Positions 1-11,804 of a DNA stretch of 64,000 nt are shown here, in pieces. The notes beneath the pieces are model-generated. The model saw only the letters and a list, made by a program, of their open reading frames with translations. It did not search any database and was not told where the DNA came from. Within the stretch, counting starts at the first letter, position 1. The number at the start of each line of letters is the position of its first letter. The stretch is from Branchipolynoe longqiensis. Taxonomy: Eukaryota; Annelida; Polychaeta; Phyllodocida; Polynoidae. Location of the stretch: NCBI GenBank assembly GCA_030323885.1, contig CM059199.1, positions 41,114,590 to 41,178,589 on the forward strand, in the 5' to 3' direction. The position numbers were made by a program, and so were the translations under genes.

Positions 1-112
1 TGTAGTTGAACTTAGTTGAAAGTACTTGAACGTAGTTGAAAGTAGTTGAACATAGTTGAACGTAGTTGAACGTAGTTGACCATAGTTGAACGTAGTTGAA
101 CATAGTTGAACG
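1..112. repeat. 10-bp tandem repeat at window edge
   Basis: About eleven units of the decamer gtagttgaac, alternating with atagttgaac and ttagttgaaa, run from the first base. The array probably continues to the left of the window. An inverted piece of the same motif follows at 135-166 (ttcaactacattcaactatg), so the two could fold back on each other. No gene is visible from here to about 630. Confidence 0.9.
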
Positions 113-631
113 TACCAGCATCCATACTTCTCTGGTACGTTCAACTGTTCAACTACATTCAACTATGTTAGCCTCCACTACCTATCCAGATGAATAAATT
201 ATTTACCCCAAAAAAAGAAGTTTGATCTACTTTCTTCCAGAAACAAATTAATATCCTGCAAATTACCAAGAACCAAGCACCATGTGGTGGAGAAGAAATC
301 CGGGTGTGCAGTGTACCAACAGAATGAGGTTGCTGGTTGCGAGGACATGTCCAAATGTCAAAGACCCGGCACATTGTGGCGAAGTAACTGCTTAAACATG
401 CGGCATGTGCTCACGCATGTCCTAATGCCCTGGAGGCAGCGCTTTAATTCGCCTCATCTGGGGATGGGATCCACAAGGCGCTGATGAGGAACTGAAATTT
501 GTGTTCACACAGCTGGAGTGATGGCCGTGCACCACCTCCCAGCACCGGACGGGTTGACTGAATGAGTTGAGCGTCAGTCTCATCCTTTGGCAGATCGTAG
601 GATTCAAAGAAATGACTTTAAAATTTATACT

Positions 632-1041
632 AGTCACTTCATAGCCAAGCGTTCGGCATTATTAGTATAGGGCAAGGACTGGTTTCCTCAATTGACCAGA
701 CTGATAATATGAAATCAAAAGTCTTCCTACAAGAATGTGAGCAATGGAAGGAATCAACATACCAGCTTACCATACATGCCCTGCTTCGATCGCGTAACAT
801 TTGGACTCACCTGTGAATGAAAAATGGTTATCAGGGTTAGATAAGGTATTTCGGGTTTTTGAGGAAGGATTTCTTTTTTGTTTTACCAAGTTCTTTAAAT
901 TCCGGTTGGATAACATATCATGGTGCTGGTGGCCTTGTGTCCCAGTTGGCAGCACTATAACGTCGATACGAGGGCACATTGTCCCAAGTCGGTACCCGTC
1001 CTGATATGCCAGAACATAAAATTCCAACAACCAACCTCCTG
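632..1041 (+). mobile_element. SINE fragment, interrupted
   Basis: The SINE body occurs at 632-713 (gcattattagtatagggcaag) and its 3' half at 914-1041, ending in aaaattccaacaaccaacc. About 200 bp of unrelated sequence separates them, so this copy carries an insertion. The tRNA-like head is missing. Confidence 0.65.
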
Positions 1042-1323
1042 GCCATATTTTCTCCCATAGGCCCAACATAGTCCGATGAAAGCATCAATTAAAAAAAAAC
1101 TAAAACACCTGTCTAGATTTGATTATACATATCCAACTTAGATACTAGTGCATCCCTGAAGTGGACACCACTGCAAAGAAGGAAACACGTCATCAGTTTT
1201 GTTGAAGCTTTTAATGCTAAACCCTATGATGGGAGAATTGTCCCATAGTTTTACATGCACACTGAAATTAACATTGCATTTTGTCGCTTCAACTATCTTC
1301 AAAATCACCCTTTGAGAATAACT

Positions 1324-1648
1324 GTTTGTTCGCTTGTTTGTTGTTGTTTACGTTGTAGCAACATCTAAGCTCATATCAGGACGGGTACGGACTTGTGACA
1401 GTGGGCACTCATGGCAACTTTATGGTGATGCCCCACTGGGCGATAAGGCCGCCACTCAGTCAAATTATCCTTACACTGAGCCAACCAGTCAATGCCGTAT
1501 TCTAATAATGCTGAGTGCAAGGCTAGGAAGTGACACTTATCAATTTACAAGTCATCAGTTAGACTCGACCAGGAATCAAACCCATGTTTCCATGGGTTAG
1601 GATCCCCCGATGTCCCAAAACAGGAGACGAGGACTCAACCCGTCTGGT
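1324..1648 (-). mobile_element. tRNA-derived SINE, head type I
   Basis: It reads on the minus strand. The 3' tail (gtttgttgttgtttacgt on the plus strand) is at the left and the tRNA-like head at the right, ending cccgtctggt. About 17 bp of the head including the A box are missing, so it is probably transcriptionally dead. A second, more complete copy follows after about 30 bp. Confidence 0.8.
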
Positions 1649-1681
1649 CTTTCAGAATAACTATTAGTACACACTAAATTA

Positions 1682-2017
1682 TCTTTTTTGTTGTTTTACA
1701 TCTGAGCAACATCTAAGGTCATATCAGGACTGGTACCGACTTGTGACAGTGCGCTCTCATGGTGACTGTATAGTGCTACCCCACTGGGAGACCAGGCCAC
1801 CAGCACCATGACCTGATATCCCACTCAGTCACATTATCCTGACACTGAGCCAACCAGTCCTTCCCCTATCCTAATAATGCCGAGCGCCTGGCTAGGAAGC
1901 GACAAATATCAATTTTTAAGTCATTGGTTTGACTCGACCAGGGTTCGAACCCACTACCCCACGGTCTACCAACACGGGAGACGGACGCTCTAACTCATTC
2001 AGCCATCCCGTCTGGTT
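1682..2017 (-). mobile_element. tRNA-derived SINE, head type I, with target duplication
   Basis: Full-length copy. Its head rightmost on the plus strand contains a B-box-like GGTTCGAACCC (minus strand) and an A-box-like TGGCTGAATGAGTTAGAGC. The 12-bp direct repeat CACACTAAATTA flanks it at 1670-1681 and 2018-2029, as expected for LINE-machinery insertion. Confidence 0.9.
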
Positions 2018-2097
2018 CACACTAAATTAAGGTAAGATATAACAATCAACCTAACAGATTTATCTCAAAACATAGCAGAAACTCAAAAAAAACTATC

Positions 2098-2272
2098 AGT
2101 CAGTATCAGAATAATGTGACTGATTGGGAAATCAGGTCATGGTGGCAGTGGTTTGATCTCCCAGTGGGCCGGAACTAAAATGGCACCATGAGTGTGCGCT
2201 GTCACAAGTCGGTGCCCATCCTGACATGACCTTACATGTTGCCGGGATGCAAAACCCCAACAAGCAAACAAA
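2098..2272 (+). mobile_element. SINE 3' half
   Basis: 5'-truncated copy starting at cagtatcagaataatgtgac and ending in aaaaccccaacaagcaaacaaa. The body and tail match the other copies; no head is present. Confidence 0.75.
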
Positions 2273-2424
2273 ATTATCAGACTATATAGATCTAAGTTCA
2301 CTTTGAACCCCATAGCACATGATTTGTGAGGATTAAACAGGATACGGTTATTTGCTCTACATTTGTTGATACTGATTGATAGTGGCGATTTAAGTAAATT
2401 TAGGACTTGGAAATATTTTACTTT

Positions 2425-3050
2425 ATAGCCCTGTCAAATTACGACATATCTCACCAGCGTGCCACCAATGCGGAAAAGCACTTTTTTATGTCGAGAAGCA
2501 TCAAACTTTTCGGTGTCGGGGGCAAAGTTGGACATATACACACCGCATACACAGTGTATGGCCAACGTATGACGAACATATGGCTAACGTACCTCCCAGG
2601 TACGGTATATACATTATTCGATCGCCAGAACTACGCGTCATAGGTTACATATGTCAAGACACGCTGGAGAAACACTAAACGTATGTTAGACATATGTTAG
2701 GAATACATTATCCATACATTGTCAGTATGTGGACTGTACGTTCCCACTGCGTTTAAAGTAGGTCAACGTAGTAGTGCAACATAGTGAACAGCATTTGACT
2801 AACGTACATCTAATGTACATCGACGTATGCCTAATGCTTACATAACATCCGGCGGACGTAAAATCCACATGTTGTCGCATGCACAAAACTTCACCGACCC
2901 CTGACTTGCACCACCGTATGTCACCGAACGTCGACGTACATTGACGTATACCAACGCGCGCCTAACACACGCATAACGCATACTGATGTATCCCGATGTA
3001 GCGGCACAAAATCACATATGTGGACGTACGTTAGCGCGAAGTGTCATTAG
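2425..3050. mobile_element. Non-autonomous TIR element, CCTGTCACATTAC family, copy 1
   Basis: It begins tagccctgtcaaattacgac and shares its length with the copy at 58338-59034, including the shared block cacttttttat-tcgagaagcatcaaa. The interior is made of short variants of aacgtacatctaacgta-like words and has no reading frame of note. The right end is eroded (gtgtcattaga), so the terminal inversion is clearer in the 58-kb copy. A third, truncated copy is at 27456-27832. Confidence 0.65.
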
Positions 3051-3119
3051 ATAAAAGGCCACTTGTCCTGAGTACATTCACAACACCCACCATATATCTG
3101 GTCATCCACACCGTGACCT

Positions 3120-3165
3120 ATATGAACTATATTTAGGCCCCCGCCCCCCCCCCCCCCACACACAC
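3120..3165. repeat. C-tract followed by CA microsatellite
   Basis: A run of cytosines is followed by about six CA units. It is simple sequence, and the short frames across it are meaningless. Confidence 0.9.
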
Positions 3166-3230
3166 ACACGTACACCTGCATCTGCAGCTGTAAACCTGGT
3201 CTTAGCTTCTGTCCTTCCTGAGGCACGGCA

Positions 3231-3447
3231 CCGGACACAGTGGCCGAATCGGTAAGAGCGCAGGCTTCCCGTGCGAAAGGTCGCAAGTTCGAAACCCGGG
3301 CGCGTCAAACCAATGAAGTAGACAAGTTATACTTGTCACTAGCTAGCATGTACCAATTGTGTGAGTCATTGCTTTTACTCGACCGGTAATCGAACTCCCT
3401 ATCTTCCGCACGGCAATCCTGCGCTCTACCAGCTGGGCCAGGCAGCC
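3231..3447. mobile_element. Two SINE heads (type II) in inverted arrangement
   Basis: A plus-strand head at 3231-3345 (gtggccgaatcggtaagagc, then gttcgaaacccgg) is followed by a minus-strand head at 3361-3447 (tcgaactccctatcttccgc, then gcgctctaccagctgggcc). Both lack the SINE body, so these are two truncated copies facing each other. Confidence 0.7.
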
Positions 3448-3784
3448 TAGTCGGGCCAGGCCACTGAGTTGCATGCCGTCGGCGTGGTCACCACCGTGCA
3501 TTATACACAAAACCCCACGTGTTATACCACTCAGATGACAGGGGCAACATTTATGCAGATGTCAGTCGCTACATCATCGTTACACTATCATACCCATCAC
3601 TCCTTATTCAATTAGTCCCACACACACAAACACTTAACACCCCCACCCCCCCAGCCCCACCCACACACGCCCCCTGGCGGTGTGCATTGTCGGCATTAAG
3701 CAGGCCCTACTATATCACGATCCACTTTGGGATTGTATTGCATTCAGTGCAGTGCTCTGATGACATCAACCCATTCATCGAAGA

Positions 3785-4112
3785 TGTGTGTTTGTTTGTT
3801 GTTGTTTTACGTGTTAGCAACAACTAAGGTCATAGCAGGACGGGTACCGACTTGTGACAGTGCGCACCCAAGGAGACTTTATAGTACTGCCCCACTGGAA
3901 TACCAGGCCTGATATCCTACTCGGTCACATTATCCTGACACTGAGCCAACCAGTCCTTGCCATATCCTAATAATGCTGAGCGCCAGGCTAGGAAAGGACA
4001 AATATCATTTGCTAAGTCATCTGTTTGACTCGACCAGGATTCAAACCCACGACCCCACGATCTACCAACACGGGAGACGGACGCTCTAACTAATTCGGCC
4101 ATCCCGTCTCAC
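3785..4112 (-). mobile_element. tRNA-derived SINE, head type I, with target duplication
   Basis: Full-length minus-strand copy with a tgtttgtttgttgttgtttt tail at left and the head ending catcccgtct at right. The flanking 11-bp repeats TTCATCGAAGA lie at 3774-3784 and 4113-4123. Confidence 0.9.
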
Positions 4113-4424
4113 TTCATCGAAGAAGAGCCACAGAATCAATCAGGATGTCAGTAGGACCAAATAGTCCTGACTCGCCGTCGCATTGGCCACACTTGGCTCA
4201 GTCTGGCTTTTTTTCTTTTCACGCAAGGGAAATGCTGCCTCCATCCGCACCACACCGCCCACCCCGGAATGCATCGGGTGTAAGTGTACATTGTTAGTCA
4301 GAGGCATTTTACTCGAATGCGTAGATTTCATGGCCTTCCACCATCAATGTTTTAATGTCAGTAACAACTAAGAATTGTCTAGCAATTCAAAGGATGAACA
4401 TATTTTAAAGTTCTTAAAAATAAC

Positions 4425-4560
4425 TAGGCTACTCGTTCCGATTAGCAGCAAGGGGTCTTGTAAATGCCCTTTCCAACAGACAGGACATCACATAACACAG
4501 CCTTTGATGAACCAGTTGTGGACCACTGGTTGGAACAGAAAATAGCCCAAACTGCAAATG
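4425..4560 (-). mobile_element. Second SINE family, diverged copy
   Basis: It shares agcagcaaggggtcttgtaaatg and cagcctttgatgaaccagttgtgg with 41470-41640. From memory these words belong to a tRNA-derived SINE common in mollusc genomes, read here on the minus strand. The head is lost in this copy. Confidence 0.55.
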
Positions 4561-4957
4561 GGTCCACTGAGCAGGATCGATTGGATGATCCACACCTTCA
4601 CCTGTAGGATGACAGGAGTGTCTATGGAATGCAAACTTTCTATTCCTCCTGCACTACAATTGCCAAATTACGGCACTCATAGATACAACTCACCCACACC
4701 CACACACCCACAGCCACACCCTCACACCCACCTCCAAACTCTACACTTGCCTAGCGTCAATAAATCCACACCTCGTGTCTAAGTAAGCTCTCCTTGTAAT
4801 GCCGGATCCGTACATCACCATGACGGCCTAATCTAACTAATCCACCCACGTAGCGGCCGCACTCTCTCCTGCCCACCACCCCCCACACATCCTCCGCCAC
4901 CCCATCCTTCACAGCACTAATCCCCCCCCCCCCCCTCACGTTCGCCACCACACCCAA

Positions 4958-5425
4958 CCGGGTGTGGTTGCCGAATCAGTAGTGAGCTGGTCTCGCGTCT
5001 GTGCGGGAGATCGGGAGTTTGGTTCCAGGTCGAGTCAAAAGGAGGAGTTATAAAATTGATACTTGTCGCTTCCTAGCCTGGTGCTCGGCATTAATTATAG
5101 GATAGGGCAAGGACTGGTTGGCTCAGTGTCATGATAATGTGACTGAGTGCAATATTGGGTCATGGTGCCAGTGGCCTGATTTCCCAGTGCGGCTGGCAGC
5201 ACTATAAAGTCACCATGAGTGTGCACTGTCACAAGTCAGTACCCATCCTGATGTAACCTTAGATGTTGCCAGGATGTAAAACCCCAACAACCAACCAACC
5301 AATCCCAGTGGGGTAGGTATCACTATAAAATCACCATGAGTGCGCACTGTCACAAGTCTGTACCATGTTCTGATATGACCTTAGATGTTGCCAGGACGTA
5401 AAACTCCAACAACCAAACCATCCAA
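4958..5425 (+). mobile_element. SINE, head type II, with a second 3' half behind it
   Basis: A full copy runs 4958-5300: head with gttgccgaatcagtag and an eroded B box, body, tail ccaacaaccaaccaacc. A second 3' half follows immediately at 5301-5425, starting in cccagtggggtaggtatcac and ending ccaacaaccaaacc. Tail-to-body juxtaposition suggests either insertion into the tail or a partial tandem duplication. Confidence 0.85.
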
Positions 5426-5714
5426 CCACTAATCCCTGTCGCCTAATTCAGCCCCAGGTCCCCCCCCCCCTAACACCCCCAGTACCCCTCGGCCCATCCC
5501 TCCCTGCCCCACCTCCCACCACCACTGCCCCCCCTCCTCCGACCCCTCCCTTGCCCCGCACTGATGCCACAGTAAATGCAGGATCATTCCACAGAAGAGA
5601 ATTCTTGCCTCGAAAAGTAGCTGATGCTGCAATGAACGTTCACACCTCGGTACGGACAAATCACATTCACAACTACCCGCGACATTCGTCATGGCCCACT
5701 GGTGACAAAGTGCC

Positions 5715-6380
5715 GGTGTGGCAGGAAATCGCAAATTGCACACCCCAGGGTTTGCGATTTCCTAGGAAATAACAACCTCCCACGCCCTAGAAATCGCAGA
5801 CCTCTCATGCTTTGTAGCATTTTGTAATATTCAACTAACAATAATGGTTCATTGAAATATTTGGTGCATGCGCCATAAGAATTTGGAATATTAAAATGGT
5901 TCTATTTATTGTATGCACTGACTGAAGTTGGAACTAAAAAGGCCATGTTGCTAACAACATTGTTTACATTGCCGATCCTGAAACTGAGTGATAATACCAG
6001 GATATTACTGCATCTCTTTACCTAGCCTGGTCCCCTGGCCTTTGTTTCAACAGTGGTTGCCACCTTGTGGAAAACATGGGTAATAGAATCTGACTATTCT
6101 GTGCCTGGCCTTTAGAATTACCATACTGACGACATCTGTGAATAAAGGCTGTCTTCAGCATATGTGTGGTCGGAATTATGAACTGGACTAGCGCAAAGAT
6201 GTTTTCATTAGGATAAAGACTGCCAAACATGGGGGATTTCATATTTCCAGGGGGGCTATGTGATTTCCTAGGAAATCGGGAACCCCCTGTGCCCATATAT
6301 GTCAAGGGGGTTTGCAATTTTCTACGAAATCACAAGCGAGGGTTTGCGGTTTACAGGGTTTGCAATTTCCTGCTACACCC
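5715..6380. mobile_element. TIR element with internal ggtttgcgatttcct subrepeats
   Basis: The ends are inverted: ggtgtggcaggaaatcgcaaa at the left, and gcaatttcctgctacacc at the right. The inner flanks are filled with direct and inverted variants of gggtttgcgatttcctagg that can form nested hairpins. No coding frame of transposase size is present. The ends abut ccgg on both sides, which might be a 4-bp target duplication; this is uncertain. Confidence 0.6.
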
Positions 6381-6507
6381 GGCATCTCGTGGAAGATGAC
6401 AGCAATGAGCCGGATTTTAATGGAGATACACTCATTCACATCACCATTTAGTTACACATGTATTACAATCATGTTAGAGCATATACATGTCTGGAGTGTT
6501 CTGCACT

Positions 6508-6785
6508 GTTGGTTGGTTGTTGGAGTTTTGCATTCTGGTAACATCTAACTTGTGACCGTGCACTCATGGTGGATTTCTAGTGCTGCCCCACTGGGAAATC
6601 AGGATGTTGGCACCATGACCTGATATCCCACTCAGTCACCTCTTCCTGATACTGAGCTAACCAGTCCTTGCGCTATCCTATTAATGCCCAGAACCAGGCT
6701 AGGCAGCAACAAGTATCAATTTTATAAGTCATTGGTTTGACTCGACGTGAGGCACGCGCTCTACCGATTAGGCCACCGCGCCCGG
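6508..6785 (-). mobile_element. SINE, head type II, internally deleted
   Basis: Minus-strand copy with its tail at left (ttggttggttgttggagttt) and its head at right (cgcgctctaccgattaggcc). Part of the middle of the head, including the B box, is missing after gtttgactcgac. Confidence 0.8.
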
Positions 6786-7135
6786 TACTGACACAGGTCT
6801 CAGGGAGAGAGGTGGGTGAACAGTGGCGAAAGTGATACAGGTTGGTAAGATGGTAGGACAGGTATAGATGATCGATTCACTCTAGCATTTTTATATCCTC
6901 ATGTTATCCATCATATATGTTATACATGACACACACACATCTATATCGATATAGAGTGACAATATTCGCGGCACTGGGGGGTGGCGCCAGCTGTCCCACC
7001 CAGGGGAGGGGCCACCCATAAAGTAGTACACAGAATCAGGGTGGCCAGTAGGGGATATTCCCTTACGCGCCTTTATACTCGCATAAGTTTTATACATCAC
7101 ATATATATATATATATACATATATACACACACACA

Positions 7136-7305
7136 CAGTAAAACCTCCCTAACCTCCACAGATCGACTACTGCCTTATATCGATCGCTTTATTTCTGTCC
7201 CAACAACACCATTGTAACCACATTCTAACTCCCTAAACCAACCACTTCCCTAGATGGACCACTGAAGTTGGTCCCAATGTCGATCGAATTAGAGAGGTGT
7301 TACTG
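7136..7305. mobile_element. mariner/pogo-like MITE
   Basis: A 170-bp element with inverted ends: cagtaaaacctccctaa at the left and ttagagaggtgttactg at the right. TA follows on the right, and CA microsatellite on the left obscures the other flank. The end sequence CAGTAAAACCTCTCTAA is typical of mariner/pogo-type MITEs (recollection). A truncated relative is at 48463-48569. Confidence 0.75.
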
Positions 7306-7395
7306 TATATGCATATTTAGTGGGCTGCACTGACCTCTCAGGCAAGTAACCACATTGACAGGTAGGCGTGGGTAGTGTGTTGATATCAGGGAGAC

Positions 7396-7470
7396 TAGGT
7401 GGTGTAATGGTTAGCACAATGGCCCGGAATGCAAAGAGATGTGGGTTCGAGTCCCGCTCTAGGTGCAATA
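7396..7470 (+). other. tRNA-like sequence (pseudo-tRNA or SINE head)
   Basis: It contains an A-box-like ggtgtaatggttagcac and a T-arm-like gtgggttcgagtcccgc. The putative acceptor strands do not pair and no anticodon stem is evident. It is therefore not called as a functional tRNA. It may be a third SINE head type or a decayed tRNA. Confidence 0.45.
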
Positions 7471-7844
7471 TTTCTCATTTTCATCACCCCCACGACACAT
7501 ATTTAAAACAACGTAGTCGTTGTTTCTGGAATTGGGGGTGGGGTGGCATGTAGGGTTTGGGGAACGCAAGCCTGACCAACAGGAAGCGCCACTTCTGGTT
7601 AGTGAGTACTGACGGAACTAACCAGCCAGCACCACTCCATTTGTAATAATATTGGCGCAGTCAAATATATTAGAAAACATACGCTTGTATTATTTTAGTA
7701 GCGAGCGAGGGGTACACTCGGCGCTGGGAAATGTGTTGGGTAGGCCGATGTGTGGGGGGGGGGGGAGGGGGGGCGCCCCCAAGAGTGGAAATAATAGGTT
7801 AATAATGCCTTCCATAAATGTATGCTTATATCATTCTTATACAT

Positions 7845-7845
7845 C

Positions 7846-7887
<42 letters not shown>

Positions 7888-7910
7888 ATATATGTATATA
7901 TGTATGTATG
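7845..7910. repeat. TA/TG microsatellite
   Basis: About 18 TA units grade into tatgtatgta. The reading frames spanning it are artefacts. Confidence 0.9.
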
Positions 7911-8457
7911 TATACGAAAGAATCCAGGCGATGTACATGCTTAATGGAACGATGGCTAAAAAGGGAAATAATCATGGTATAATATATGTATGCTGTATAA
8001 TGCATTATGCAAATATAAATAATGTATAGCACAGCGTTAATTATGTCACTCGTAGTGTGTGCTGTACCAAGGTGATTATTCACTGCTGATCACTGTCCCA
8101 CTGCAAAATCCAGATGCTGGCGCCACCTACGGCAACTTTTGACACTACTTACTCTAGCATGCGTGGATTACTCCCCACACATTGCAACAATTTTATGTTT
8201 TCACCGGATTTTGCAGCATTAAATAGCAAGGGATGAACTGAAGCTTTATTCTTGTTTATACTCGCATAATAAATTATAGATCACATATTGTGTATAACTG
8301 CATCGTCACATGACTAGAAGAGCACTGCCCTTAGAATAGATGATAGTACTCTTATTCGAATGGATCCCCTACATTTAGAAGTAGCTATTTTAAAAATCAT
8401 ATTGTTCATAATAATATATGTGTAATGTTTCCCATTAACAATTCCCTTACCTCTTAA

Positions 8458-9023
8458 GTGCCTGTCACACCTTACCGGATTGAGTACCGGACAGAACCGA
8501 ACATATTATTTTCTAGTCTGGTGGTGTTCGGTATCAAAATGTACTGAGATGTTTTGAAATGTTGCAAAGGCCGCCAGACGAAACGAATGCTAAACGGTCA
8601 AGGAACATACATTAGCGAATAGCCACCGGATGATAACCGGACAATAACCAGACGACAACTGAATGTCAAATGGACGGACCGAACATCAACTGGACACATA
8701 CCAAACTGTTCACGGATGCGCCGAAAAAAACGACAGACTATTCAGGAAGCAAACCGGAGATGTAACGGATGGGTACCTGACATGAAACGGACAAAACGGA
8801 CTAAAGAGACTAAAACCAGACACCAACTGTACTCGTCAGTCCGGCGGGGTCTGGTACAAGTTTTGTGCATGTTCAAAACTTGTCACTGTACACACCGGAC
8901 ACCAGCAGACAGAGAACGGACACGCCGGATGCATACCATATATAAACCATACATTCACATATTTCACCGGACAGTGTCCGTTTTCTATCTGGTATCCCAA
9001 TCCGGTAAGGTGTGACTGAGCCT
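8458..9023. mobile_element. TTAA-flanked TIR element
   Basis: The left end gtcacaccttaccggattg is repeated inverted at the right end (caatccggtaaggtgtgac). TTAA stands immediately outside both ends (8454-8457 and 9024-9027), pointing to Kolobok- or piggyBac-type insertion. The interior is rich in ccggac-type words and has no transposase, so it is non-autonomous. Confidence 0.75.
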
Positions 9024-9207
9024 TTAATCATCACTTCCCTAACCAGGATATTGTAGAGCTTTGTGGTGTTCAGCCATCCCTGTGTATGTATTATAAATGT
9101 GTTCAGTGGATATTTGTAATCGTAAGTATGACATTTCCAATTCCAGGGGCAGGAGTATGATGAGGCTCACTGACCTCATCAGGGAAAATGCCATGCATAC
9201 ACCGTCC

Positions 9208-9258
9208 TGCCATGACTTTAGATGTTGCCAGGACATACAACTCCAACAACCAACCACG
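9208..9258 (+). mobile_element. SINE 3' tail fragment
   Basis: Only the terminal gactttagatgttgccagga plus ccaacaaccaacc survives. Confidence 0.6.
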
Positions 9259-9589
9259 TATACAAGTCGACATGGGTAGGTTCCTACGCAATCTATTAGT
9301 TGGGACCCTAGTCTTAGATTAACGGAAGCGTAGGTTCAAACTCCACTCAAGTTTTAATGTGTTGCATTTGCAGAAACATTCTCCATGAGATTTAAATTGT
9401 CTAAATATCTGATCTCCCAATGTTCTAACTGTGTATTTAGAAAGATTAGATGATTCAATATGATAGTTAGGCATGATGACAACACAAATTATACTCTTTG
9501 ACAAGGAATTTTACTCCTTGACAAGACATATTCAGAGGTGCAAAGGAGGAGTTAGTCAAACTCAATAGTATTTAACCAAGCTCTTTTAT

Positions 9590-10765
9590 ACCCATGCTAT
9601 ACTGTATGATATATATTAGTCATCCCTACTTATGTGTCGATTATTCACAACAGTAGAGAATTGCCGAACCACAACTGTAAGAATAGCAATATTATGTAAC
9701 CAAACTTGTATACCCGTGCTATACTGTCTGATATATATATATATATCAGTCATCCCTACTTATGTCTAGATTATTCATGACAGTGGAGAAATGCCACAGA
9801 AATTGCTGAACCACACAACTGTGAGAATAGCAATATTATGTAACCAAAATTGTATACCTGTGCTATATCACTCATCCCTACTCATGTCTAGATTATTGAT
9901 AACAGTGGAGAAATGTCACAGTAATTACTGAACCAGCCAACTCTAAGAATAGCAATATTATAGTATCCAACTTTACACCCATGCTATACTGTCTGTTATA
10001 CATCAGTCATCCCTACTTATGTCTAGATTATTCACGACAGTGGAGAAGTGCTGCAATAATAGTTTAAGCACACAACTGTGAGAATAGCAATATTATTTAA
10101 CCAAACTTGTATACCCGTGCTATACTGTCTGATATATATATATATCAGTCATCCCTACTTATGTCTAGATTATTCACGACAGTGGAGAAATGCCACAGAA
10201 ATTGCTGAACCACACAACTGTGAGAATAGCAATATTATGCAACCAAAATTGTATACCTGTGCTATATCACTCATCCCTACTCATGTCTAGATTATTGATA
10301 ACAGTGGAGAAATGTCACAGTAATTACTGAACCACCCAACTCTAAGAATAGCAATATTATATTATCCAACTTTACACCCATGTTATACTGTCTGTTATAC
10401 ATCAGTCATCCCTACTTATGTCTAGATTATTCACGACAGTGGAGAAGTGCTGCAATAATAGTTGAAGCACACAACTGTGAGAATAGCAATATTATTTAAC
10501 CAAACTTGTATACCCATGCTATAGTGCCTGTTATACATCAATCATCCTGACTTATGTCTAGATTATTCGTGACAGTGGAGAAATGCCGCAATAATTGCTG
10601 AACCACACGACTGTGAGAATAGCAATATTATATAATCAAACTGTATACCCATGCTATAATGTCTGATATACATCAGTCGTCCCTACTTATGTCTAGATTA
10701 TCCATGACAGTGGAGAAATGCCGCAGTAATTGCTGAGCCACATGACTGTGAGAATAGCAATATTG
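9590..10765. repeat. Satellite array, ~134-bp monomers with ~400-bp higher-order period
   Basis: Nine monomers are recognisable by agaatagcaatatta, spaced 123-144 bp apart. Each holds catccctacttatgtctaga and agtggagaaatgcc. Three consecutive monomers (one with a long TA run after gtctga, one with gctatatcactcatcc, one with agtggagaagtgctgc) repeat as a block about 398 bp later. The last monomers are more diverged. No coding content. Confidence 0.9.
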
Positions 10766-10964
10766 CAGCTCAGCATCTGCTTGTCAGTCCTCTTACTCCC
10801 CCCAGCATCCACCAGTAATTGGGCGGGAAATATGCGGCACTACAAGCAGTGTGACTGTGAGCAAGACTCCCCAATCACCGATAACAGGATCCACCCTAGT
10901 TTACAGTCAGTCCCCTGAAATCCTTGGCGATGCTGCATGTTTCCTTGTATAATTATGTGCTATT

Positions 10965-11095
10965 TTGATATTATATATATGATATAATATATATATATAT
11001 GGGTATGCATATTTTGGTTATATATATCATAAAGAATTAAAAAACATATATATATATATATATAAATATATAAATGTATATAATATATATGCTGT
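10965..11095. repeat. AT microsatellite cluster
   Basis: TA-rich simple sequence. From 11095 to 11356 nothing recognisable is present. Confidence 0.8.
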
Positions 11096-11356
11096 ATAAG
11101 CCATTATACAAGTTTAATAAGGCCGGAAGCTTCAAACTCCTTCCTCAGTCACCTATCTATTCACCGGCAGGTCCATCCTACCTCACACTCAGATCAGTTG
11201 GGGGAAGCCACCTGTCACCCCACCTACACAGAAAATAATCGACATAATTGGTATGTTGTAAGAAAATGTCAGAAACTGTGCAGCACATTTTAGTTTTTCA
11301 CGTTACATTGTTAATGATTTTGCCTTCTTTGTTGAGGGTACTAAGTGAAATATCTA

Positions 11357-11690
11357 TTGGTTGCTTGTTGGGAGTTGTACATCCTGGCAACATATTAGGT
11401 AATATCCGAATGGGTACTGAGTTGTGACTTGTGGCAGTGCACAATCATGGTGACTTTATAGTGCTGTCCCACTGGGAGATCACGCCACCGGTACTATGCC
11501 CTGATATCCCATGCAGTCACATTATCCTGACCCGGAGCTAACCAGTTCTTGCCAGTACATAGTGTAGTAATGCCAAGTGCCAGGGTAGGTACCAAGAAGT
11601 ATGAATTTTGGCAAGTCTTTGTTTTGACTCAGTCGGGAGTTGGAATCCCAACGTTTTGTACCGGAAGTCTGTTCTTTTACCAATTCTATG
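11357..11690 (-). mobile_element. SINE, diverged
   Basis: Minus-strand copy with tail ttggttgcttgttgggagtt and the full body. The head is strongly mutated (accggaagtctgttctttta). It lies just outside DIRS copy 1. Confidence 0.75.
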
Positions 11691-11804
11691 AACAGCGTCC
11701 AGTATACATCATTACATGAATAAATTAATTAATAAATTAATAAATTAATTAATAAATAAACAAATAAATAAGTAAATAAACAAATAAATATATTAAAACA
11801 TATA

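Noticed and set aside
7396..7470. Functional tRNA gene
   Set aside because: A and B boxes are present, but acceptor and anticodon stems do not form.
9590..10765. CRISPR-like array
   Set aside because: Repeats are long, diverged and contiguous without unique spacers, and the genome is clearly eukaryotic.
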